In this document: in pieces, positions 39,459 to 49,074 of the stretch | Numbering within the stretch: position 1 is the first letter of the stretch | Layout of the letters: every line of letters starts with the position of its first letter | Assembly (NCBI GenBank): GCA_025934485.1 | Contig: JAICXX010000008.1 | Location: forward strand, 1 to 64,000 | Direction of reading: 5' to 3' | Source: Chitinophagaceae bacterium | GTDB taxonomy: Bacteria; Bacteroidota; Bacteroidia; Chitinophagales; Chitinophagaceae | Length of the DNA stretch: 64,000 nt | Notes under the pieces: generated by a model | Seen by the model: only the letters and a program-made list of their open reading frames with translations | Told to the model about the DNA's origin: nothing | Database searches by the model: none | Position numbers and translations under genes: made by a program

Positions 39459-41762
39459 TTAGACGGACCGTTCGATGCGGATGATTACCAGCTTGGAGAC
39501 CGGGGTATTGCTTTTGGCGGCCACGGTGTCGATCGGCACCAGGACATTGGTCTCCGGATAGTAGGTGGCGGCGCAACTGCGGGGGATGGGATAGGGGATC
39601 ACGATGAAGCGGTGGGCGGTGCGACGGATGCCGCCATGATCATTATGGATATCTACCACATCACCCGGTTTCAGGCCTTGTTCGCTGATGTCTTGTTCAT
39701 TAAGGAAGATGACGCGACGTTCGTTGTAGACGCCGCGATACCTATCGTCCAGTCCATAGATCGTGGTGTTGAACTGGTCGTGGCTACGGACGGTCATCAT
39801 CATGAGCTGGCCGCTTTCGAGGGGGATGTGTGTGAGTTTGGCGACGTTGAAGTGGGCCTTTTGATCGGGCGTAGCAAAGCGGCCTTCGCGGTTGGGATTA
39901 GGCAGGTAGAAACCACCGGGTTCCCGTACCCGCAGATTGTAGCTTTCGAAGCCGGGAATGGTCTTTTCGATATCCTCGCGGATGGCGTCATAGCTGGCGA
40001 GGTAGCGGTCCCAGTTGACGACGGAACCCTGGGGTCGTTTGCCCAGCGTGGCTTTGGCCAGGTGACAGACGATGGCGGGCTCGCTCATCAGGTGGGTGGA
40101 TACAGGATTGAGGATGCCCTCGGAGCTTTGGACGACACCCATGCTGTTCTCGCAGGAGACAAACTGTTGTGAGCCGCCGGTGAAGTCGCGATCGCTGCGG
40201 GCGAGGCAGGGCAGGATAAGGGCTTCTTCGCCGTGTACGAGATGGCTGCGATTGAGCTTTGTAGAGACGTGGACCGTGAGACTGCACTGTCGGAGCGCCA
40301 TGGCGGTATAGGTGGTATCGGGCGTAGCGGAGAGGAAATTGCCACCCATGGCGAAGAAGACGGAAGCCTTGCCTTCGTGCATGGCGCGGATGGAGTCGAC
40401 GACGTCATAGCCGTGTTCGTAAGGGGGGCGGAAGCCGAAGACCTTTTCCAGGGATTGGAGAAAGGCGGGTTTGGGCTTTTCCCAGATGCCTACGGTGCGG
40501 TCGCCCTGGACATTACTATGGCCACGAACGGGGCAGGTGCCGGCGCCAGGTTTACCGATACTGCCTTTAAGCAGCAGCAGGTTGGCGACCTCTTTAATGG
40601 TGTCGACGGCGTTGGTGTGCTGGGTGAGCCCCATTGCCCAACAGACAATGATCCTCTTTTTATCTTTTAGGATGGCCGCGGCTTTGCCGATGTCCGCGAT
40701 GGAAAGGCCGCAGGCCTCTGCGAGTTCGGACAGATCGATCTGTTTCAAATGGGCGAGGAATTCGCCATAGCCCACGGTATGGTCGCGGATGAAGCCGGTA
40801 TCGAACACGGTGCCCGGTGCTTTTTGTTCCTCCAGCCAAAGCAGCAGCTCGATTGCCTGCAGGAGGGCCATATCGCCGTTGAGCTTTATGGGCAGGTAGA
40901 GATCGGTGAGCGGAGTGGCGATGCCGAGGATGCCTTTGACGTGCTGCGGGTTTCTGAAGGACATGAGACCGGTTTCCGGCAGCGGATTGACAGAGATGAT
41001 CGTGGCGCCGTTGTGTTTGGCCTTTTCCAGGGCGGTAAGCATACGCGGCGCGTTGGTGCCCGGGTTCTGTCCCATGATGACGATGACCTCGGCGACATAC
41101 AGGTCGTCGAGCCGGACGGAACCTTTGCCCAGGCCGAGGGATTCGGTAAGCGCCACACCGCTGGATTCGTGGCACATGTTCGAACAGTCGGGGAGGTTGT
41201 TGGTACCGTATTCCCGGGCGAAGAGCTGGTAGAGAAACGCGGCTTCGTTGCTGGTCCGGCCGCTTGTATAGAAGATTGCCTGATTGGGGTTTTCCAGGCC
41301 GTTGAGTGCTGTGCCGATGCGACTGAAGGCGTCTTCCCAGGAGATCGGTTGGTAGTGGGTAGCACCTTTGGGCAGATACATGGGTTGGGCGATGCGGCCA
41401 TGGCTGCCGATGTCCTTATCGGTTTGGCCCGCGAGGTCTTTGATGGCGTTTTTCGCGAAGAATTCCGGTGTCAGCTTTTTTGTGGTGATCTCGTCAGCTA
41501 TGGCTTTTGCGCCGTTCTCGCAGTATTCGGCTATGCCGGAGCGTTCATCGTCGGGATCGGGCCAGGCGCAGCTGGGGCAGTCGAATCCGCCCTTTTGGTT
41601 GACGCGGGCCAGTGCTTTCAGACTGCGGGCGATGCCGGCCTGCGAGAAGGTATGGCGAAAGCTGGAGATGATGGCGGGGAGGCCAACTGCTTTATGTTTG
41701 ATGGGGCCTTTATGAAATTTATAAAGGATGTCCGGGTTTTCGGCATTGGGCTCGTTGCTCAT
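39459..41762 (-). CDS. YdeP/FdhF-family molybdopterin oxidoreductase (formate-dehydrogenase-like)
   Basis: FDCPSCAWPDPDDERSGIAEYCENGAKAIADE, ISWEDAFSRIGTAL, DCSNMCHESSGVALTESLG, VRGHSNVQGDRTVGI, C-terminal molydop-binding segment. Confidence 0.92.
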   Translation of the reverse strand: MSNEPNAENPDILYKFHKGPIKHKAVGLPAIISSFRHTFSQAGIARSLKALARVNQKGGFDCPSCAWPDPDDERSGIAEYCENGAKAIADEITTKKLTPEFFAKNAIKDLAGQTDKDIGSHGRIAQPMYLPKGATHYQPISWEDAFSRIGTALNGLENPNQAIFYTSGRTSNEAAFLYQLFAREYGTNNLPDCSNMCHESSGVALTESLGLGKGSVRLDDLYVAEVIVIMGQNPGTNAPRMLTALEKAKHNGATIISVNPLPETGLMSFRNPQHVKGILGIATPLTDLYLPIKLNGDMALLQAIELLLWLEEQKAPGTVFDTGFIRDHTVGYGEFLAHLKQIDLSELAEACGLSIADIGKAAAILKDKKRIIVCWAMGLTQHTNAVDTIKEVANLLLLKGSIGKPGAGTCPVRGHSNVQGDRTVGIWEKPKPAFLQSLEKVFGFRPPYEHGYDVVDSIRAMHEGKASVFFAMGGNFLSATPDTTYTAMALRQCSLTVHVSTKLNRSHLVHGEEALILPCLARSDRDFTGGSQQFVSCENSMGVVQSSEGILNPVSTHLMSEPAIVCHLAKATLGKRPQGSVVNWDRYLASYDAIREDIEKTIPGFESYNLRVREPGGFYLPNPNREGRFATPDQKAHFNVAKLTHIPLESGQLMMMTVRSHDQFNTTIYGLDDRYRGVYNERRVIFLNEQDISEQGLKPGDVVDIHNDHGGIRRTAHRFIVIPYPIPRSCAATYYPETNVLVPIDTVAAKSNTPVSKLVIIRIERSV

Positions 41763-41794
41763 AGTATTTTGTTTTATAGCAGGACCCGCTTGTT

Positions 41795-42706
41795 TTACAA
41801 TAGGATCCGCCGGGCTCCCGAATAGATGTTAAAGCGCTGTGCCTTCAGAAAGCCGATGAGCGTGATACCGGATTCCTGGGCAAGCTGTATGGCGAGGCTG
41901 GAAGGGGGGCCAACGGCGGCTACGATGGGAAAACCGGCCATGACGGCTTTTTGGATCAGTTCGAAGCAGGCCCGGCCGCTGAGCAGGAGGATGTGCTCGT
42001 TAAGGGGCAGGTTGCCTTCCAGGAGGGCGTGACCGATCAGCTTGTCGAGGGCGTTGTGACGGCCGACGTCTTCTTTGACAACGAGGAGGTGGCCCTGGCG
42101 GTCGAAAAGACCGGCGGCATGAAGACCGCCGGTGCTATCGAAGAGATTTTGTCCTTCCCGAAGCAGGTAGGGAAGATGATAGAGCACTCGGGCGTCTATC
42201 GTCAGGGGAGTCTCGCGAAAGTGAGCCGGGCGCACCGAATAGAGGGACTCGATACTTATTTTACCGCAGACGCCGCAACTGGAGCTGGTATAAAAATGAC
42301 GTTGCAGCTTTTTGAGATCCGGGGTTACCTGGGGGGGCAGCTTGACGCGGATGGTGTTTGCAATGGGGGCGTCGCCTGATCCGTCGTTGCCGGGTTCTCC
42401 GTTGCCGGTTTCGGAGGATGCCTCGTTGCCGGGACCGCCTGATTCCGAAGCTGGATAAACGGTGATCGCCGGCAAGATGCCTTCGGTGAAAAGGAAGCCA
42501 AGGGCGAGTTCCAGATCGTCACCGGGGGTGCGCATGGTCACGGATACGGACTGCTCGATACGTTTGCCGGCGGGACCGTACTCCAATACGATCTCGAGGG
42601 GCTCTTCCACGACGATGAGGTCATGGGTGTCGAAGCGGTGATCCGGCGAGACCTTTTGGACGGGCAAACTGGTGATGCCGGAGGATGTGATGGATGGACC
42701 GGTCAT
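41795..42706 (-). CDS. fdhD: Formate dehydrogenase accessory sulfurtransferase FdhD
   Basis: SSCGVCGK, EGILPAITV, VKEDVGRHNALDKLIG, LLLSGRACFELIQKAVMAGFPIVAAVGPPSSLAIQLA. ATG at 42706. Confidence 0.94.
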   Translation of the reverse strand: MTGPSITSSGITSLPVQKVSPDHRFDTHDLIVVEEPLEIVLEYGPAGKRIEQSVSVTMRTPGDDLELALGFLFTEGILPAITVYPASESGGPGNEASSETGNGEPGNDGSGDAPIANTIRVKLPPQVTPDLKKLQRHFYTSSSCGVCGKISIESLYSVRPAHFRETPLTIDARVLYHLPYLLREGQNLFDSTGGLHAAGLFDRQGHLLVVKEDVGRHNALDKLIGHALLEGNLPLNEHILLLSGRACFELIQKAVMAGFPIVAAVGPPSSLAIQLAQESGITLIGFLKAQRFNIYSGARRILL

Positions 42707-42731
42707 ATCCAAAATTACGTTAAATTAGGGG

Positions 42732-45083
42732 ATGAATAATCTGTGTATGAGAAAACTCGGGTTACTGTTTTGCCCTGTGATGATCTTTATGCAGTTGCAG
42801 GTATTGGGGGGAGTCTCCCATGCCGCGGACCGGCCTTCTGCTCAGGAGCGGCAACGTTGGGAGACAGAGGCAAGGCAGGTGACCATCCTTCGGGACACAT
42901 GGGGTATCCCGCATATTTATGGCAAAACGGATGCCGCGGTTGTATTCGGGTTGTTATATGCCGAATGTCAGACGGATTTTCCGCGTGTTGAAAAAAACTA
43001 TCTGGAGATGCTGGGCCGGCAGGCCGAGGTTTATGGGGAGAACTATTTGTATACCGATGTGATGATGCGGTTAGTCTACGACAGTGTGCAGGCCATCGCG
43101 GATTACAATCGCAGCCCTGCATGGATGCATCAGCTGTTGGATGCTTTTGCCGACGGCGTCAACTATTATCTTTATAAACATCCTGAAACGAAGCCGCTGG
43201 CGTTAAAACATTTTGAGCCCTGGTATGCGCTGATGTTCACGGATGGCAGCGTATCCGCCACGAGTACGGGCGGGGTGAGGCTGGATGAGATAAAGAACTT
43301 TTACAGTGGGCATCCGCCGCTGGCTATACGTCACGCGCCGGTGATCCCGGATGTCGAGAAGATGGTGCTGGAGGATAGGGGTATGGCCGTTCCGGCTGCC
43401 GGTGCGGTTGGGGATGGCGGACCTCAGGCGGAAGCCCCCGATGAACCTGGCGATGAGCCGGGCGGCTGGCCGGGTGATGACGATCGCGGTTCCAATGGAT
43501 TTGCGCTTTCGGGGTTTCGGACCGCCTCGGGGGCAACAGAGCTCTATATCAATCCGCATGTCCCCTTTTATTTTCGCATGGAGGTACATCTGATCAGTGA
43601 GGAGGGGTTGAATGCCTATGGCGCCGTGACCTGGGGACAGTTCTTTGTCTATCAGGGATTCAACGCTCATTGTGGCTGGATGCATACGTCCAGCTATGCC
43701 GATGTCGCCGATCTATATGCGGAGAAGGTGCGGCAGCAGGATACGGGTTTCGTGTACACCTATGAGGGACAGACCAGGCCGGTGCTGGAGAAACCATTTA
43801 CGGTTTATTATAAGAAGGGCGATGCAATGCAGGTCCTTGCGGTCAAGGGGTATTATACCCATCATGGGCCGGTGATGGCCAGCCGGGATGGGAAATGGCT
43901 GAGCCTGAAAGAATACAACCGTTCGCTGGACGCCCTGGAAGAAGCCTGGCAGATCACCAAGGCCAATACCTTCGACGAATACAAGCAGGCCATGGATATC
44001 CGGGCCAACACCACCAACAATACCGTCTATGCCGACGATCAGGGCAATATCGCCTATTGGCACGGCAATTTCATGCCGCGGCGCGACAGCAGCTACAACT
44101 GGTCGTTGCCGGTAGATGGCTCGATTGCCGCCACGGAATGGAAGGGGCTTCATTCGCTGGATGAGATCGTTCATGTTTACAATCCGGCTACGGGGTGGAT
44201 ACAGAACTGCAATTCGACACCCTATGCCTCGTCGGGCAACAGCAGCCCTGAGCGTAGCCGTTACCCGGCCTATATGGCGCCGGATGGTCAGAATTTCCGT
44301 TCCTTGAATGCGATCCGGCTGATCAGCGGGGCCAACGAATTTACACTGGACAGTCTCATCGCCAAGGGATATGATCACTATCTTTCGGCTTTTGATGTCT
44401 TGCTGCCGGCGCTTTTCGATGCGTATAATCAGGCTCCTGACAGTATCCGGAAGATGTTGCAGGAGCCCATCGCCGTATTGCAGAAATGGGACCGCCGCTC
44501 GGCCGTACACAGTGTGGCGACGAATCTTGCCGTGGAATGGGCAACGCGGATGCTTATCTATGCTCCGCGGCCGAGGACTCCGGAAGAAGCCTCCAACCAG
44601 GTTGGGATGTTCGACTCCGTGGTTGTGCGGTCGACGCCAGAGCAAAAGACGGGTGAACTGCTGGTTGTCGTAGGTGAATTGCGTCATCAATATGGAAGCT
44701 GGAAGATCGAATGGGGTGAGATGTGCCGCTATCAGCGATTGACGGGGAAGATCGTCGAGACCTATGATGACCGGAAGCCCAGCGTTGCGGTAGGGCTGGT
44801 GGCTTCGATGTTTGGCGAGCTGCCTTCTTTTGTGAGCCGGGTGATGCCCAATACCAAAAAGAGATATGGTTATTCCGGCAATAGCTTTATTGCCGCGGTG
44901 GAATTCGGGAAGCGCGTTAGTGCCAGGACCATTGTAACGGGCGGGGAGAGCAGTGATCCGGCTTCGCCACATTTTTCCGATCAGGCGGCGATGTACCTCA
45001 CCGGGCAGTTCAAAGACGTCTATTTTTACCGGGAGGATGTGGAGAAGAATGTAGAGAAGAAATACAGGCCCGGGGAGGAGTGA
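42732..45083 (+). CDS. Penicillin acylase family protein (Ntn hydrolase)
   Basis: ILRDTWGIPHIYGKTDAAVVFGLLYAECQTDFPRVEKNYLEMLGR; spacer followed by GSNGFALSG (Ser codon at 43491); YADDQGNIAYWHGNFMPRRD. Confidence 0.9.
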   Translation: MNNLCMRKLGLLFCPVMIFMQLQVLGGVSHAADRPSAQERQRWETEARQVTILRDTWGIPHIYGKTDAAVVFGLLYAECQTDFPRVEKNYLEMLGRQAEVYGENYLYTDVMMRLVYDSVQAIADYNRSPAWMHQLLDAFADGVNYYLYKHPETKPLALKHFEPWYALMFTDGSVSATSTGGVRLDEIKNFYSGHPPLAIRHAPVIPDVEKMVLEDRGMAVPAAGAVGDGGPQAEAPDEPGDEPGGWPGDDDRGSNGFALSGFRTASGATELYINPHVPFYFRMEVHLISEEGLNAYGAVTWGQFFVYQGFNAHCGWMHTSSYADVADLYAEKVRQQDTGFVYTYEGQTRPVLEKPFTVYYKKGDAMQVLAVKGYYTHHGPVMASRDGKWLSLKEYNRSLDALEEAWQITKANTFDEYKQAMDIRANTTNNTVYADDQGNIAYWHGNFMPRRDSSYNWSLPVDGSIAATEWKGLHSLDEIVHVYNPATGWIQNCNSTPYASSGNSSPERSRYPAYMAPDGQNFRSLNAIRLISGANEFTLDSLIAKGYDHYLSAFDVLLPALFDAYNQAPDSIRKMLQEPIAVLQKWDRRSAVHSVATNLAVEWATRMLIYAPRPRTPEEASNQVGMFDSVVVRSTPEQKTGELLVVVGELRHQYGSWKIEWGEMCRYQRLTGKIVETYDDRKPSVAVGLVASMFGELPSFVSRVMPNTKKRYGYSGNSFIAAVEFGKRVSARTIVTGGESSDPASPHFSDQAAMYLTGQFKDVYFYREDVEKNVEKKYRPGEE

Positions 45084-45229
45084 GCGGGGGCGGGGATGAC
45101 TTTTATAAAGACGACAGAATTCAAGCCGGAATATGGCTTCGAAGTCGCGAAATTGGGGAAAACAAAGGTGGGGAAGGGGTGAATTGAGCACGGAATTTGG
45201 GCAGGCAATGGTACAAAAAACTTGATCAT

Positions 45230-46900
45230 ATGAAAGAAAAAGGCCAAAAGAAGAGCGACGGATCGTCGGGGGGCAATGGAAGCGGCGGGGCGAATGGGGG
45301 AGGTACGCATGCGCTCCTGGAGGGCAGCACGCGGGCGATGCGGCCGGGCGCGAAGGTATTGGGTGTTGCCGATCCGGACGAGTGGATCGAACTGACCATC
45401 AAGGTACGCCGGAAGAAGGCGCTGCCTGAGGTAGGGAAACCTGCGGTGAAGCCGCTGAGCGTTCAGGAACTGGAAACACAATATGGGGCCGCCCAGGCGG
45501 ATATGGATAAGGTGCGGACGGTGCTTACGGGGCTTGGGGCGAAGGTGCTGAAGGAGGATGCGGTGAGCTGCGGCATTCGGGCCGGGGCGAGGGCGGAAGT
45601 ATGGGAGTCGGTATTTCAGGTGAAGTTATTCCATTATTCTCATAGCGAGGGAAACTACCGGGGCCGAAAGGGGGATCTGCGGGTGCCGGTGGAGTTGCAG
45701 GAGATCGTTGTAGGGGTCTTTGGGTTGGATAACCGAAAGATGGTAAAGCGCAGGCCCATCCACAGACGAAGGGTGTCGCTGAATCTTGCCGAACGGGCCG
45801 CGGCGAGCCGAACCTGGTTCTTTCCGGCGGAGCTGGCCACGATCTATTCTTTTCCGGCGGGTAATGGCCAGGGGCAGACGGTGGGTTTGCTGGAATTCGG
45901 GGGCGGGTATTTCCCGGATGATCTGTCCACCTTTTGCAAGGACGCGAATGTCAATGTCCCGGTGGTCAGGACGGTTTCGGTCAACAATACCCCGACCAAT
46001 GCGAAGGATGGGGCGGAAGGGGAGGTGATGCTCGACATAGAAGTGGTGGCCGGTGTCTGCCCCGCATCGACGATCGTCGTATATTTTTCTTCTTTTGATG
46101 AGAGCGGCTGGGTCAATGTCGTCGACATGGCGATCCACGACCAGACGAATCCGCTTACGGTGATCTCGTGCAGCTGGGGGTACGCTGAAGATGCCCCGGG
46201 TGCGTGGTCTCCGGGCGCACAGAGCGCTATCAACGATTCCCTGCAGGCCGCGGCGTTACTGGGCATCACGGTTTGTGTGGCGGCCGGAGACGATGGCTCA
46301 GACGATGAGGTCGGTGATGGGCATGCGCACGTGGACTTCCCCAGCAGCAGCCCTTATGTTCTGGCGGTTGGCGGGACGACCTTGAAAGAATCTTCCGCCG
46401 GGAAAATTACGGAGACGGCCTGGAAAGATGGCGACGGTTTGCGGAAAGACAATGGGGGGAGCACGGGTGGGGGCGTGAGTACGATCTTTCCCCGGCCGTC
46501 GTGGCAGACGGTGCCGGTCCAGAGCGTCAATCCCGGGTCGATCGAGGGGCGGGTGGTGCCGGATGTGGCGGCGGATGCCAGCGCCAATACAGGCTATTGG
46601 ACCGTAGTCGATGGGCAGGGAGGGGCCAGTGGCGGCACCAGCGCGGCTGCTCCGCTATGGGCGTCGCTGATCGCGCGGCTCAATGCCAGCCTGGGTGCGC
46701 CGGTAGGTTTTCTAAGCCCGCTGCTGTACCAGGCGGGCGCGAACGGTCAGCCATTGGGTCAAACGGGCTGTCGCGATATCACTTCGGGAAACAACGACAC
46801 GGCATCGATCGGCGGGTATTCTGCCGGACCGGGTTATGATGGGGTTACGGGGTGGGGGGTGCCGATAGGGACGGCGCTGGAGAGCGGATTAAAAAAATAA
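45230..46900 (+). CDS. S53 family (sedolisin/kumamolisin-like) peptidase with pro-domain
   Basis: Pro-domain WIELTIKVRRKKALPE..; catalytic GEVMLDIEVVAGV, SWGYAEDAPGAW, GGTSAAAPLWASL; Ca-site-like CRDITSGNN..GPGYDGVTGWGVP. Confidence 0.93.
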   Translation: MKEKGQKKSDGSSGGNGSGGANGGGTHALLEGSTRAMRPGAKVLGVADPDEWIELTIKVRRKKALPEVGKPAVKPLSVQELETQYGAAQADMDKVRTVLTGLGAKVLKEDAVSCGIRAGARAEVWESVFQVKLFHYSHSEGNYRGRKGDLRVPVELQEIVVGVFGLDNRKMVKRRPIHRRRVSLNLAERAAASRTWFFPAELATIYSFPAGNGQGQTVGLLEFGGGYFPDDLSTFCKDANVNVPVVRTVSVNNTPTNAKDGAEGEVMLDIEVVAGVCPASTIVVYFSSFDESGWVNVVDMAIHDQTNPLTVISCSWGYAEDAPGAWSPGAQSAINDSLQAAALLGITVCVAAGDDGSDDEVGDGHAHVDFPSSSPYVLAVGGTTLKESSAGKITETAWKDGDGLRKDNGGSTGGGVSTIFPRPSWQTVPVQSVNPGSIEGRVVPDVAADASANTGYWTVVDGQGGASGGTSAAAPLWASLIARLNASLGAPVGFLSPLLYQAGANGQPLGQTGCRDITSGNNDTASIGGYSAGPGYDGVTGWGVPIGTALESGLKK

Positions 46901-46905
46901 AATAT

Positions 46906-46933
46906 AAAAAGGGCGTTCAAGGGCCTTTTTTTT
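46906..46933 (+). terminator. Terminator-like hairpin with T run
   Basis: AAAAAGG - gcgttcaaggg - CCTTTTTTTT. Confidence 0.6.
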
Positions 46934-46963
46934 AGCTAATTTGACGGTTTAAACTATTTTCAT

Positions 46964-47812
46964 TTGGCCGAAATCGAGGAATGGGAGTGGGAGATCGATC
47001 CGCGGTATCATTGGTTCAAGTGGGAGCTGGGGGCGATCCCGCAGTACAAAGACCTTTTGTTCCGGCTTGTACGACGTGATCTGTTAGCCAATTATCAGCA
47101 GACGATCCTGGGCCCTTTTTGGATACTCCTGCAGCCGGTGCTGACGATGTTGCTCTATTGGGTGATCTTCGGAACCATCGTGAAGGTTTCTACCAATGGG
47201 ATACCGCCGTTGGTTTTTTATCTTTCCGGCATCATTTGCTGGAATTTCTTTTCGGATTGTCTGAGCGGCACGATGTATACCTTTATTCACAATTCGGCGG
47301 TGTTTGGCAAGGTATGGTTCCCGCGATTGCTGGTACCGTTGAGTGTCGTCCTCGCGCAGGGCGTGCGTATGCTGGTGCAGCTGGCGCTTTTCTTTTTACT
47401 ATATGGTATTTTCTATGTCCGGGGAGATGTCCCTGCTTCCGGTATCGGCTGGCTTTTGCTGCCGGTGGTGGTTTTGTGGATCGGGCTGTTTGGACTGGGA
47501 GTCGGGCTTTTACTGAGTGTATTGACGGCCAGATATAGGGATCTGGACTATAGTTTACAATTTATCCTCCGGCTATGGATGTTCGCCAGTCCGGTGTTTT
47601 ACCCTGCCCAGCTGTTGTCGGGGAAATACGGTTTTTTTTTATGGTTGAATCCGATGACGCCGTTGATAGAGGCCTTCCGGGTATTTTGTTTCCGGCGGGA
47701 GGTGGATCACGTGGGTTATTTTTGGGCGGCCGGTGGAGCGGTGCTGGTGGTGCTGGCGATGGGGATCGCTTTTTTCAAACGGCATGAGGTGAGCGTCAAT
47801 GATATCGTATGA
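46964..47812 (+). CDS. ABC-2 type polysaccharide export permease (Wzm/TagG-like), TTG start
   Basis: YKDLLFRLVRRDLLANYQQTILGPFWILLQPVLTMLLYWVIFGTIVKVSTNGIPPLVFYLSGIICWNFFSDCL; YRDLDYSLQFILRLWMFASPVFYP. Confidence 0.93.
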   Translation: MAEIEEWEWEIDPRYHWFKWELGAIPQYKDLLFRLVRRDLLANYQQTILGPFWILLQPVLTMLLYWVIFGTIVKVSTNGIPPLVFYLSGIICWNFFSDCLSGTMYTFIHNSAVFGKVWFPRLLVPLSVVLAQGVRMLVQLALFFLLYGIFYVRGDVPASGIGWLLLPVVVLWIGLFGLGVGLLLSVLTARYRDLDYSLQFILRLWMFASPVFYPAQLLSGKYGFFLWLNPMTPLIEAFRVFCFRREVDHVGYFWAAGGAVLVVLAMGIAFFKRHEVSVNDIV

Positions 47813-49074
47813 GTCAGCTAATGATAAAGGTGGAGGGCATCTCCAAATACTATCGGTTGGGGACGCAGGGCTCGGGTCGGCTTCGGGAGGACTGGAGCAA
47901 TTGGTGGAAGTCGGTTGGCCGGAAGTCGGCCAGGGCGGACGCCTCGTCGCGGGGGGAAGCGCATATCTGGGCGCTCAAGGATGTGAGCTTCGAGGTTGGG
48001 GAGGGTGAGGTAATAGGATTTATCGGGAAGAACGGCGCTGGGAAGTCTACGTTGCTGAAGATCATCTCGCGGATCACGCAGCCCACACAGGGGCGAATCA
48101 GGGGAAGAGGCAGGATCGCCAGCCTGCTGGAGGTGGGGACGGGTTTTCATCAGGAGTTAACGGGCCGGGAGAATATATATTTGAATGGACATATGCTGGG
48201 GATGACGCGCAGGGAGATCGATTCGCAGTTCGATGCCATTGTCGATTTTTCCGGGGTGGAAACTTTTCTCGATACGCCGGTGAAAAGATATTCAAGCGGA
48301 ATGTATGTGCGGCTGGCCTTTGCCGTTGCAGCGCATCTGACCCCGGAGATCCTTATCGTGGATGAGGTGCTATCGGTAGGGGATGCAGAGTTCCAGCAAA
48401 AGTGTTTAAGGAAGATGAAGGAGGTTTCCGGCCAGGAAGGCCGGACGGTGCTGTTCGTGAGCCATAATATGCAGGCCTTGCGGAATCTTTGTCACCGGGC
48501 GTATATACTTGAACACGGGGTATTGGTGGAAGGTGGACCGGCCGACAGGATGATTGCCCGGTATCTGCGGGATTCGCAGGTGCATTTTTTACGTCAATTC
48601 TACCCGGAACCCGCCCTGGCGCCGGGTAACGACCATATCCGGATCAAGCGGGTGGAGCTGATCCCGGCTTATTCCGGGGCTGAAGAGCTCATCGATATCC
48701 GGACGGCTTTGCAGCTGGAGCTCGAATTTTGGTATGAGCCGCCCGGCGTTTCCGACCTGATTGTGGGCATTCACCTTTTTGCATTAACCGGGGATTGTGT
48801 ATTTGATGTCTCTTCGTCACGGACGACCCTGGATAAGGGCTTGGTTAAATGCGGCTGCCGGATACCGGCTAACTTTCTCAACGATGGTTCGTACTATATT
48901 AGCATTGTTTTTGTGAGCAATACCACTCACCGCCTGTTTTATTTCGAATCCTGCCTCGCCTTCGAAGTGGCGGATTACCGGGAGCATACGTCCTGGTATG
49001 GGAAATGGATCGGTTATGTCCGGCCGGATTTCAAAGTTACGCTGGAGGCTTTAAACCCTGATGGTTATGTCTGA
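47809..49074 (+). CDS. Polysaccharide ABC transporter ATPase (Wzt-like) with C-terminal cargo-binding-type domain
   Basis: GFIGKNGAGKSTLLKIISRI, YSSGMYVRLAFAVAAHLTPEILIVDEVLSVGD, LFVSHNMQALRNLC; C-terminal 150 aa Wzt_C-like. Confidence 0.93.
   Translation: MSQLMIKVEGISKYYRLGTQGSGRLREDWSNWWKSVGRKSARADASSRGEAHIWALKDVSFEVGEGEVIGFIGKNGAGKSTLLKIISRITQPTQGRIRGRGRIASLLEVGTGFHQELTGRENIYLNGHMLGMTRREIDSQFDAIVDFSGVETFLDTPVKRYSSGMYVRLAFAVAAHLTPEILIVDEVLSVGDAEFQQKCLRKMKEVSGQEGRTVLFVSHNMQALRNLCHRAYILEHGVLVEGGPADRMIARYLRDSQVHFLRQFYPEPALAPGNDHIRIKRVELIPAYSGAEELIDIRTALQLELEFWYEPPGVSDLIVGIHLFALTGDCVFDVSSSRTTLDKGLVKCGCRIPANFLNDGSYYISIVFVSNTTHRLFYFESCLAFEVADYREHTSWYGKWIGYVRPDFKVTLEALNPDGYV

Noticed and set aside
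40749-41825. 358-aa plus-strand ORF opposite the YdeP-type oxidoreductase
   Set aside because: Antisense shadow ORF with no family motif; the sense frame has strong molybdopterin-oxidoreductase motifs.
43713-45191. 492-aa minus-strand ORF opposite the penicillin-acylase gene
   Set aside because: Codon-bias shadow ORF: Arg/His/Pro/Ile-rich, no recognisable domain, and the plus strand is clearly the acylase.
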